From Anaerolineales bacterium (GTDB lineage Bacteria; Chloroflexota; Anaerolineae; Anaerolineales; Villigracilaceae): a stretch of DNA of 38,320 bases. The stretch is from contig JAGNWT010000035.1 of the NCBI GenBank assembly GCA_017985935.1, positions 1-38,320 of the forward strand. The letters are read 5' to 3'. Positions 1 through 6,025 of the stretch are shown here, in pieces; the first letter of the stretch is position 1, and the number at the start of each line of letters is the position of its first letter. Position numbers and translations under genes: made by a program. The notes under the pieces are model-generated. The model was given only the letters and a program-made list of their open reading frames with translations. It searched no databases and had not been told where the DNA came from.

Positions 1-261
1 GAAGGTCAGCCGATCGAGGCGCTTCAGGCTTCGGCGGCGAATGAAACGGCGCTTTCCTTTATCGTGGATGGCGAACCCTTTTGGAGACACATCGGTCAAT
101 CCAGCATTGATGAAGATACGGTCATCACCTGGCTGTTGGCTGGTTCCCTGCCCGATTGGGGCGGTACGCCGCTGGTGCTGGTGGTTACACTTGAAGAAAA
201 CAACACTTATCTTGCGGAATATATCGGTGACAATTTACTGAACACCGCTTTGAGCAAATAA
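1..261 (+). CDS. C-terminal fragment of an unidentified protein (5' end outside window)
   Basis: An open frame runs in from the left edge (frame 1) and stops with TAA at 259-261, giving 86 residues of a C-terminus. The piece contains the hydrophobic strand GGTPLVLVVTLEENN followed by an amphipathic tail (IGDNLLNTALSK). The pattern of an extended strand praising a G/T-P motif and then a final helix is reminiscent of the end of a penicillin-binding-protein transpeptidase domain, but there is no catalytic motif in view, so I do not assign it. It is followed directly by a strong hairpin terminator, which supports this as the true end of a gene. Confidence 0.6.
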   Translation, partial: EGQPIEALQASAANETALSFIVDGEPFWRHIGQSSIDEDTVITWLLAGSLPDWGGTPLVLVVTLEENNTYLAEYIGDNLLNTALSK

Positions 262-265
262 AAAA

Positions 266-291
266 GGTCAGGCAAATGCCTGACCTTTTTT
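266..291. terminator. Bidirectional rho-independent terminator
   Basis: A perfect 8-bp stem (GGTCAGGC / GCCTGACC) with a 4-nt loop is flanked by A5 on the left and T6 on the right. It can end both the partial plus-strand gene (stop at 261) and the converging ferredoxin gene (stop at 309). Confidence 0.9.
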
Positions 292-308
292 ATTATTGAG
301 TTATCGAA

Positions 309-722
309 TTATGAACCAGTGTCGCTGTCTTTTGCGCCGTAGCCAGGTCCGCTCTTGAAGAAGTCGTAATTGGGCTTGACATCAGGAGTAAGGTCCACAG
401 TTTCACCGGCAGCGAGCTGACGGGTGGTCTCGAGAACAACCGCCTTGCCGTGATGATTGGTACCTTCGTAATGACCGGTGAGTCCCAGATTGCTGATGTA
501 CTCGCCGCCCTTGGCGGTGTAGGCAGCAGGAACTTCATCTTCGGGGAAGATCGCAGCGTACGGGCACTCCGGTACGCAGGCGCCGCAGTCGATGCAGGTA
601 TCCGGATCGATGTACATCCACGGCCATTCAGCCACTGGCTGCCCGGGGACAATGCACTCCACGGGGCAAACTTCGATGCAACCGCGGTCACGAATGCACA
701 AGCTGGTGATAATGTGAGTCAT
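309..722 (-). CDS. Ferredoxin, 7Fe/8Fe bacterial type with C-terminal extension
   Basis: A 137-residue soluble electron carrier. Two Fe-S cysteine clusters are visible near the N-terminus: CIRDRGCIEVCPVEC (first) and CIDCGACVPECP (second, canonical C-x2-C-x2-C-x3-CP). The first set has C-x5-C-x3-CP instead of C-x2-C-x2-C, the arrangement of FdxA-type 7Fe ferredoxins that carry one 3Fe-4S and one 4Fe-4S cluster; the extra cysteine of some FdxA proteins is missing. About 70 residues of non-cysteine tail follow, longer than the classical 60-residue 2[4Fe-4S] ferredoxins. The ATG at 722 is chosen because AAGGAG lies 8-9 nt upstream and the Fe-S domain begins immediately; an upstream in-frame extension has no ribosome site. 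It stands alone between its own promoter and a terminator. The redox partner is unknown. Confidence 0.9.
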   Translation of the reverse strand: MTHIITSLCIRDRGCIEVCPVECIVPGQPVAEWPWMYIDPDTCIDCGACVPECPYAAIFPEDEVPAAYTAKGGEYISNLGLTGHYEGTNHHGKAVVLETTRQLAAGETVDLTPDVKPNYDFFKSGPGYGAKDSDTGS

Positions 723-765
723 TTGATTTACTCCTTGTAGGATTGTGATTGAGTTTGACCGTCTT

Positions 766-793
766 ATTATAACTTTGTTTGGACTCGTGACAA
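766..793 (-). promoter_or_regulatory. Promoter of the ferredoxin gene
   Basis: Reading the minus strand, a -35 box TTGTCA (793-788) is separated by 16 nt from a perfect -10 box TATAAT (771-766). Transcription would start near 759, giving a leader of about 37 nt that contains the AAGGAG ribosome site. Confidence 0.7.
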
Positions 794-946
794 GGGGCAC
801 ACACTGAAATGTACATCCATGAGAATACCCTAAAATCCATGTTCCATCCCCTGGCAGGTTGCAATATTCCTGACAGATTTCCAAGACAAATAACTCGGTA
901 GAATGACATTATGTACACACCCTCTTTTGCAAGGTCAAACTAGAGA

Positions 947-1321
947 ATGGAATCGGTAACTTTTCAAATCCCGGCGGGGTATGGAGATCTCCGTATTGCA
1001 GATAAGGCATTACAAAAACTGCTCATTCTCCACGAAGTTAAACCAGACGTCATTCAAGATAGCAAACACGCTCTGCAAGAATTGCTCACCAGCATTGTTG
1101 ACACAGCATACAACACCAACACAGACACCATGATCGATCTGAGATTCCGCGTCACGGGAAAAAACCTATTCATCGAAGTCAAGGATAATGGCTCGCCGGC
1201 TTACGCTTCTGCTGGCGGAGACGCCTACAGCAACGGGTATGATCCCGGCGCCTTGATGGATGAGGTTCAGTACCAGTATAAAGACAACAGGAATATGTGG
1301 CTGTTGGTTAAATACTTTTAA
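947..1321 (+). CDS. Degenerate RsbW-like (HATPase_c_2 / GHKL fold) protein
   Basis: A 124-residue protein resembling anti-sigma-factor serine kinases of the RsbW/SpoIIAB type. The N-box region (ALQELLTSIVDTAYNTN) is followed by a G1-like D-x-G (VKDNGSPAY) and by the characteristic family C-terminus (LMDEVQYQYKDNRNMWLLVKYF). Two features are abnormal. The N-box asparagine is replaced by Asp, and the stretch that should carry the G2 box and ATP lid between G1 and LMDEV is nearly absent. It therefore may bind no ATP, or act only as a protein-binding module. No partner sigma or anti-sigma-antagonist gene is adjacent. The ATG at 947 starts directly at the domain; ribosome site is weak (CTAGAGA). 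Confidence 0.65.
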   Translation: MESVTFQIPAGYGDLRIADKALQKLLILHEVKPDVIQDSKHALQELLTSIVDTAYNTNTDTMIDLRFRVTGKNLFIEVKDNGSPAYASAGGDAYSNGYDPGALMDEVQYQYKDNRNMWLLVKYF

Positions 1322-1327
1322 ATCCCT

Positions 1328-1355
1328 TTGAACTTATTTTTTTCACTGATAAAAT
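1328..1355 (+). promoter_or_regulatory. Probable promoter of the FKBP gene
   Basis: TTGAAC (1328-1333) is spaced 16 nt from TAAAAT (1350-1355). A small hairpin (CCGCA-GTAA-TGCGG, 1365-1378) falls in the leader just downstream of the predicted start. Confidence 0.45.
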
Positions 1356-1413
1356 CAGCCCCTACCGCAGTAATGCGGTCATTATTAATTAATTTTTATT
1401 CAAGGAGAGCAGC

Positions 1414-1749
1414 ATGAAAACACAAAGCGGATTGGATTACACAGAAGTTCAGGAAGGGACAGGCGCACAACCAAAAACAGGCGACACTGTTCGCGTGCAT
1501 TACACCGGTAAATTTGCGAACGGCAAGGTCTTCGACAGCTCGGTCAGCCGCGGTGAACCGCTTGAATTTCCGCTCGGCAGAGGGCGAGTCATCAAAGGCT
1601 GGGACGAAGGAATCGCCCTGATGAAGGTCGGCGGCAAGGCGGTCCTCACCATCCCTCCTCACCTCGCGTATGGCGAAAACGGTGCGGGAGGAGTCATTCC
1701 CCCAAACGCAACACTCACTTTTGAAGTTGAACTGGTCGGAATCAAATAA
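1414..1749 (+). CDS. FKBP-type peptidyl-prolyl cis-trans isomerase
   Basis: A 111-residue single-domain FKBP that accelerates proline isomerisation during protein folding. The whole family core is visible: VRVHYTGKFANGKVFDSS, GRVIKGWDEGI, and PPHLAYGENGAGGVIPPNATLTFEVEL, including the Tyr, Phe, Asp, Val-Ile, Trp and Tyr residues that line the FK506/substrate pocket. There is no signal peptide, so it acts in the cytoplasm. Length equals the minimal FKBP12-type domain. The start has an AAGGAG about 7 nt upstream. It is monocistronic, with its own promoter and terminator. Confidence 0.97.
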   Translation: MKTQSGLDYTEVQEGTGAQPKTGDTVRVHYTGKFANGKVFDSSVSRGEPLEFPLGRGRVIKGWDEGIALMKVGGKAVLTIPPHLAYGENGAGGVIPPNATLTFEVELVGIK

Positions 1750-1752
1750 ATC

Positions 1753-1786
1753 AAAACATCCCTCCAAAATTGGAGGGATGTTTTTT
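1753..1786. terminator. Bidirectional terminator between FKBP and the 419-residue gene
   Basis: A stem of about 15 bp (AAAACATCCCTCCAA / TTGGAGGGATGTTTT) with a minimal loop ends in T6. The mirrored A-run makes it usable by the converging minus-strand gene that stops at 1808. Confidence 0.9.
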
Positions 1787-1807
1787 GTAGCGATACGCCG
1801 GTGGATT

Positions 1808-3067
1808 TTATTTGTGTAAATTCCTGGCTGCGATAAAACTCAGGCCTTTTTCGGTCAAAGCCCAAGCGGTGCGGTTGGCGGCATCCACCTTGTCGAGGTA
1901 GTTGATCTGCAAATTTTCCCAATCGCCGCTGGCAATGACTTCATCCTTTGCGCGGAAGTAATCGAGGATATCGGAAAGGTGCGCACGGGTCACGTCCACT
2001 TCGGGATCACCGCCCTCATGCTTGGCGGCAATGTTGGCTACATGGTCGGCGATCTCCACCAATTCGGCGCGGCGGTTATAGGGCTGGATGACGATGCTCT
2101 TCTGCGGCTCGGTGATGTGATGCTCGAAGCGCACGACCTTCTCGAAGCCAAGCGCTTCACGAAATTCCGCAGAGATCTCCATCGTCTCGTTGTTGATCGA
2201 GTTCGACCAGTTAAAGCCGATCAGCGGCGATGTGCCGTCGTCACGGCTGAACAACTTCGCCATCGTCATGATCCATAACGCATGGTAGGGATTGTCCGAA
2301 CCGAAGAAGACCGAGATCTTGAATTGAATATCCACGCCAAGTTTGTAAAGCATGAAGCCAAGCAGGATCGTTCCCGCATTGAAGTTCAACACATGCTGAA
2401 CGCCGTAATTGGTATAGTAATAAAGGAATTCATCGAGCCATTGCAATGCGTGGTCATTGGGCTGACCAATGCCGCCGAAGTAGCCGGTGATGGTGGCAGG
2501 ACCGCCAAGGTGCGGATTCGAGCCATCAGTGCCTTTCGTGTCGAGGGTCTCCACGAAAGATGCGCCGATAATATCCAACGCGGCAACGATGGCAGGCAAG
2601 TCGCCATCTGCTTCGGATTCTTTCATCTTGCGCACAGCAATATATCGCCCAGGCATAAGGGTCTTGTTGGCAATTGCTTGTTCAGCCATCACCCTCACCC
2701 ACGGGAAATATTGCAGGGCAGAAACTTCAAGTGTTACAGCAGATTTATTTTTGAACTTCATCTTGTCTGCAGCTTTGCCCAACACTTTGCGGCGGTAATC
2801 TTTGACCGAGATGAACGCGCCTTTGTCACGCTGCTGAATGAGCCACTTCAGGTCTTTGATTGCGGCGGGGTTACGCTCTTCAATGACCCTGAAAAGATTA
2901 TCCATTTTGCGGGCAGACTTGTGCTTGCGGTTGATCTCTTGCGGCGTGCCATATTTTGCAACCACAGCCAGGAAATCTTTCATGACCCGCGAATTGGGAT
3001 CAAGCAAAACAGAGTTGAAGGCTTTGAGTTTATCGGGCGAGATTTTGAGCAGAGATTGAGTTTTCAT
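1808..3067 (-). CDS. Conserved-looking protein of unknown function, encoded behind panB
   Basis: A 419-residue soluble protein I do not recognise. It has no signal peptide or membrane helix. Sequence blocks that look like an enzyme core are TLDTKGTDGSNPHLGGP, a Gly/Tyr-rich GYFGGIGQPNDHALQWLDEFLYYYTNYG, LNFNAGTILLGFMLYKLGVD, and EHHITEPQKS; a helix-turn-helix-like tail (NRTAWALTEKGLSFIAARNL) ends it. The alternation of short hydrophobic strands and helices in the middle suggests an alpha/beta barrel, but this is only an impression. The ATG at 3067 is preceded by CCAAGG at 9 nt; a TTG 18 nt upstream is less likely. It starts 66 nt after the panB stop on the same strand and shares its terminator, so a link to pantothenate or one-carbon metabolism is possible but unproven. 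Confidence 0.75.
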   Translation of the reverse strand: MKTQSLLKISPDKLKAFNSVLLDPNSRVMKDFLAVVAKYGTPQEINRKHKSARKMDNLFRVIEERNPAAIKDLKWLIQQRDKGAFISVKDYRRKVLGKAADKMKFKNKSAVTLEVSALQYFPWVRVMAEQAIANKTLMPGRYIAVRKMKESEADGDLPAIVAALDIIGASFVETLDTKGTDGSNPHLGGPATITGYFGGIGQPNDHALQWLDEFLYYYTNYGVQHVLNFNAGTILLGFMLYKLGVDIQFKISVFFGSDNPYHALWIMTMAKLFSRDDGTSPLIGFNWSNSINNETMEISAEFREALGFEKVVRFEHHITEPQKSIVIQPYNRRAELVEIADHVANIAAKHEGGDPEVDVTRAHLSDILDYFRAKDEVIASGDWENLQINYLDKVDAANRTAWALTEKGLSFIAARNLHK

Positions 3068-3133
3068 ATTTTTTCCTTGGGTCAAAAGTTAAAGATCACA
3101 AGTTCTTCAACCTGCAACCTTCAAATCTGCAAC

Positions 3134-3991
3134 TTACTCCAACATCTTCAATAATTCGTCATACTCTTCATCGGGCATGCCAAACCAATTCTCTTTCGCG
3201 GGGAAGGTCTTTTCGGTCACTTCCTTCACGTAACCGTTAAGTCCCTCACGGATGACCGCGCCTGCATCAGCAAAGACCTTTGCCATACGCGGCTTGAACT
3301 TGGGATACAGAGCAAACGCATCATGATAAATAAGCAGTTGACCGTGAGCGTCGGGACCTGATCCAAGCGACATGATGATGGCGTTCTTTGCGCGTTCGGT
3401 GATGATTTTACACAAACGGTCAGGGACAAGCTCAAGCAGGATACAAAAAGCCCCGGCATCTTCCAAAGCTTTAGCATCGTCTACGATCTTCTTTGCCAAA
3501 GCGGCAGATTTGCCCTGTAATTTGAACCCGCCCAAGGCGGAGACAGACTGCGGTGTAAGTCCCAGATGACCGATGGCGGGAATGCCCGCGTCCACGATCC
3601 CTTTGATGCGATCCGCCATCGCAACGCCGCCCTCCAGTTTGATGCAATCACAGCCTGCTTCTGCCATAAATCTACCCGCATTCCGAATGGCAGATTCCAC
3701 TGAAGGCTGGTATGTCATGTACGGCATATCGCCCACCAGCCAAACATTAGGCGCGCCGCGGCGCACAGCCGCCGAGTGACGGATCATGTCGTCCATTGTG
3801 ACGGGCAGGGTTGAGTCAAAACCAAGCATGGTCATGCCAAGGCTGTCACCGACGAGGATCATATCCACGCCAGCCTGATCCTGCATGTAAGCGGTTGGAT
3901 AGTCGTAACAGGTCAGCCAGGTGATGGGCTGTTTATCCGCCACTTTTTGGTATAAGCCGGGCAGGGTCATCTTCTTTCTTGCTTCAGTCAT
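3134..3991 (-). CDS. panB: 3-methyl-2-oxobutanoate hydroxymethyltransferase
   Basis: First committed step of pantothenate (CoA) synthesis: transfer of a hydroxymethyl group from 5,10-methylene-tetrahydrofolate to 2-oxoisovalerate to give ketopantoate. The 285-residue TIM-barrel protein keeps the known Mg2+ and catalytic positions: Asp in LVGDSLGM, Asp in VGDMPYMTY, the KLEGG loop and the catalytic Glu in LLELVPD; GHLGLTPQS is also intact. Length is slightly above the usual 265 residues. The ATG at 3991 has GGAGG about 8 nt upstream. No panC, panD or panE is within the window; the only neighbour in the operon is the uncharacterised 419-residue gene downstream. A hairpin with a T7 run in the leader suggests attenuation. 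Confidence 0.97.
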   Translation of the reverse strand: MTEARKKMTLPGLYQKVADKQPITWLTCYDYPTAYMQDQAGVDMILVGDSLGMTMLGFDSTLPVTMDDMIRHSAAVRRGAPNVWLVGDMPYMTYQPSVESAIRNAGRFMAEAGCDCIKLEGGVAMADRIKGIVDAGIPAIGHLGLTPQSVSALGGFKLQGKSAALAKKIVDDAKALEDAGAFCILLELVPDRLCKIITERAKNAIIMSLGSGPDAHGQLLIYHDAFALYPKFKPRMAKVFADAGAVIREGLNGYVKEVTEKTFPAKENWFGMPDEEYDELLKMLE

Positions 3992-4028
3992 CTTGGGTTC
4001 CTCCAGAGGGTGGATTATGTGAAATTAC

Positions 4029-4069
4029 AAAAAAACACGGACCACGAAAGCTGCGATTCGTGATCCGTG
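4029..4069 (-). terminator. Terminator-like hairpin in the panB leader
   Basis: On the minus strand a 13-bp stem with one mismatch (4057-4069 against 4036-4048, 8-nt loop) is followed at once by seven T residues (4035-4029). It lies about 40 nt before the panB start, where it would interrupt any transcript coming from upstream. It may be a terminator of an upstream transcript or an attenuator of panB. Confidence 0.55.
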
Positions 4070-4204
4070 ACACGGCGTACCTGTTGATTCGTAAGAAGGG
4101 CTTGGGGAAATGAATCCATGTTCATCACTGTAAAATTTTTATCATGAAACAACAGCAAATACACATGAATAATGTCTCAGTTTTCAGGGGATTTCTTCAC
4201 TAAA

Positions 4205-4234
4205 TAAAAAGACCCTCTTTCGAGGGTCTTTTTT
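4205..4234. terminator. Terminator downstream of tRNA-Gln
   Basis: A 12-bp stem (AAAAAGACCCTC / GAGGGTCTTTTT) with a TTTC loop, lying just past the 3' end of the minus-strand tRNA. It is A/T-flanked on both sides so could act in either direction. Confidence 0.85.
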
Positions 4235-4237
4235 GTG

Positions 4238-4308
4238 CTGGGGGCAATGGATTTGAACCACTACTAGCTGATCCAGAGTCAGCCGTCCTGCCATTAGACG
4301 AGCCCCCA
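4238..4308 (-). tRNA. tRNA-Gln (anticodon CUG)
   Basis: A complete cloverleaf is readable on the minus strand: acceptor TGGGGGC / GCCCCCA, anticodon stem GCTGA/TCAGC enclosing loop CTCTGGA (anticodon CTG), and a T-arm with loop TTCAAAT. The 3' CCA is not encoded. About 71 nt with discriminator G. It decodes CAG. Confidence 0.95.
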
Positions 4309-4328
4309 ATAGATTTCCAGCGGGCGGT

Positions 4329-4357
4329 ATTGTATCACGCTGGTTGTTTATGGGCAA
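4329..4357 (-). promoter_or_regulatory. Promoter of tRNA-Gln
   Basis: On the minus strand TTGCCC (4357-4352) and TACAAT (4334-4329) are spaced exactly 17 nt. The predicted start near 4322 lies 14 nt ahead of the tRNA 5' end. The -35 box abuts the stop of the preceding gene (4361). Confidence 0.6.
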
Positions 4358-4360
4358 GAC

Positions 4361-4702
4361 CTATTTGCTGCGCGCGGCGCGGCGGGTGTTATCTTCGATA
4401 TCCATCAAGATCAAAAGGACCTGCGCCATGGCTTGAAGAGAGACAAAGAAGATCAAACCCGCCAAACTCGGTTGAATCTGCCAGGAAAGCTGCTGCAAAA
4501 ACTCCGTCGGACCGTTGAAAAAGATCAGTTTGCGCAGAATTTGAAGCACAAAAGTACCAAGATTGATGGTCAACTGAAAAATGTAAACGATGGCAACGAC
4601 CCACGAAGATATCTTCAAGAATCGCGCCAGCCGCAAAACAACATCCGGCTCAAAATAGGTTCCGGCAAAACGCGGCTTAAGTTGATTATTGTTTTCAGGC
4701 AT
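4361..4702 (-). CDS. Small integral membrane protein of unknown function
   Basis: A 113-residue protein with a polar N-terminus, followed by two hydrophobic segments of about 20 residues or more (SSWVVAIVYIFQLTINLGTFVLQIL, roughly residues 34-58, shown in part here; and a second around residues 80-100, LAGLIFFVSLQAMAQVLLIL) and a basic tail (RRAARSK). A two-helix hairpin with both ends in the cytoplasm is the simplest topology. The ATG at 4702 has GAGG upstream. It begins 31 nt after the manA stop on the same strand and is probably cotranscribed with it. No family recognised. Confidence 0.7.
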   Translation of the reverse strand: MPENNNQLKPRFAGTYFEPDVVLRLARFLKISSWVVAIVYIFQLTINLGTFVLQILRKLIFFNGPTEFLQQLSWQIQPSLAGLIFFVSLQAMAQVLLILMDIEDNTRRAARSK

Positions 4703-4733
4703 GATTACCTCAGAAATTAGTTTGGGCGTCCCT

Positions 4734-5918
4734 TTATGGGACATCTGCTTTATAACATTCGCCTGCTTCCAGGCATTCGATCTCCACTACCCCGAGGCTG
4801 GCTGGCACCAAAATAGCCTGACCTTGCGCCGCCGACATTTTGCCCCGCCCCCATTTTAATTTGAATTTTCCGCTCACGATCATCAAAACACGGACGCTGT
4901 CGCTCTTATCCTGTTGTTTTCGTCCCGGCTTCAACTCGATCTTTTGTAATCGAAACTCGCGAGTCTGAACCGGGTAAACAAAACTCGGTGCAGATGGAGA
5001 AAACTTTACAACCGACTTGTCAGTGAACACGTCCAACAAAGCGGGAATGTCCTTGAATTTTCCGGTCAACCCCACGCGGATGACATTATCTGAAGATGCC
5101 ATGCACTCAATGATATTGCCTTTCAGGTAGGCATGAGGCACCCCAGCGGGGATGAACATCGCCCGCCCCTTTTTTAGGCGGTGGAGTTTTAGCAAGAAAA
5201 TGGAAAGCAAACCAACATCCCCAGGATATTTCCCGCTCAATTCCAGAAAAAGCTTTTCACGCGCATCAAGCCGCTGCTTCTTGCGGAGTCTCTCCACCAG
5301 TTTTTGGATCACCGCTTCTATTTCACGCGGACGATCCAATGCATTCTGGAACAATGCCGCAAACACCACTCTTCCAAGCCTGTATTTGGATTGTCGGTTA
5401 TGCGCCTTAAGCCGGAGAAAACTCCGTAACTCGGGATAACCAACTAGCACAGCTTCGATCTGTCTCGGCTCACGAATCCCTGCCAGCGCCTGCAAAGCAT
5501 CCAGCGCAATGGCGATTTCTGGCTTGTGATTTGCATCTGGATAATGCGACGGGTCCTTGGCATGCAACACCTCCGCTTGATTCTTGGAAGGATGCAGTTG
5601 AATGGAGAGCGTTTCATCAGCCGAGAGAACTTTTAGCAAAAAAGGAAATTGATCTTCAAAAGCTGCCGCCACACGTCCGCCAAGGATCTCTGCAGGGTAT
5701 TGCTGAACCAGGTTTGATAAGAGCATCTGCTGGTTTTGGTAAAGCAGGCTCGATGTCCCAAGCGGATGTGTGCCCATCCAGATCTCAGCGAATGGGGTTG
5801 AAGGGTCGACGTTTTTCATCCCCAGTAATTTTGGAATGAATGCCGCAGGTCCACGCCCTCCCCAAGGATAATTTTGGATCACATTAGTTAGTGTGTATGG
5901 CTTTGATGAAAATGACAT
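4734..5918 (-). CDS. manA: Mannose-6-phosphate isomerase, type I
   Basis: Interconverts mannose-6-phosphate and fructose-6-phosphate, supplying GDP-mannose for glycans. The 394-residue cupin-fold enzyme shows the type I zinc site: Gln and His in SIQLHPSK, Glu in NHKPEIAIAL, and the second His in PAGVPHAYLKG, the last being part of the active-site signature continuing to SSDNVIRVGLT. N-terminal NYPWGGRG is also typical. Length matches the family. Soluble and cytoplasmic. Divergent from the gene at 6026, with about 107 nt between starts. Two membrane glycosyltransferase-like genes within 4 kb could use the sugars it helps to supply, but this is circumstantial. Confidence 0.95.
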   Translation of the reverse strand: MSFSSKPYTLTNVIQNYPWGGRGPAAFIPKLLGMKNVDPSTPFAEIWMGTHPLGTSSLLYQNQQMLLSNLVQQYPAEILGGRVAAAFEDQFPFLLKVLSADETLSIQLHPSKNQAEVLHAKDPSHYPDANHKPEIAIALDALQALAGIREPRQIEAVLVGYPELRSFLRLKAHNRQSKYRLGRVVFAALFQNALDRPREIEAVIQKLVERLRKKQRLDAREKLFLELSGKYPGDVGLLSIFLLKLHRLKKGRAMFIPAGVPHAYLKGNIIECMASSDNVIRVGLTGKFKDIPALLDVFTDKSVVKFSPSAPSFVYPVQTREFRLQKIELKPGRKQQDKSDSVRVLMIVSGKFKLKWGRGKMSAAQGQAILVPASLGVVEIECLEAGECYKADVP

Positions 5919-5955
5919 GCCAAAATTCTATCCTAAAACAGTTAAAAATTGGGTG

Positions 5956-5984
5956 TTGACCCCATCCTTGATTTTTGCGATAAT
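5956..5984 (+). promoter_or_regulatory. Promoter of the twin cysteine-peptidase-like gene
   Basis: TTGACC (5956-5961) and GATAAT (5979-5984) are separated by exactly 17 nt. Transcription would start near 5991, giving a 35-nt leader that contains CAGGAG. Confidence 0.65.
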
Positions 5985-6025
5985 GACATCAAGTTTTGCT
6001 CACATACTTTATTGCAGGAGAAAAT

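Noticed and set aside
309..884. A longer ferredoxin frame starting at 884
   Set aside because: The extra 54 residues precede the Fe-S domain without a ribosome site, and the promoter (766-793) lies inside that extension.
2282..3154. A 290-codon plus-strand frame opposite the 419-residue gene
   Set aside because: No ribosome site, low-complexity His/Arg-rich translation, and it runs through the panB-side gap; the minus-strand gene explains the region.
4725..4745. A GTCCC-TTTA-GGGAC-like hairpin at the manA stop
   Set aside because: Stem of 5-6 bp with no T-run and overlapping the coding end; too weak to call a terminator.
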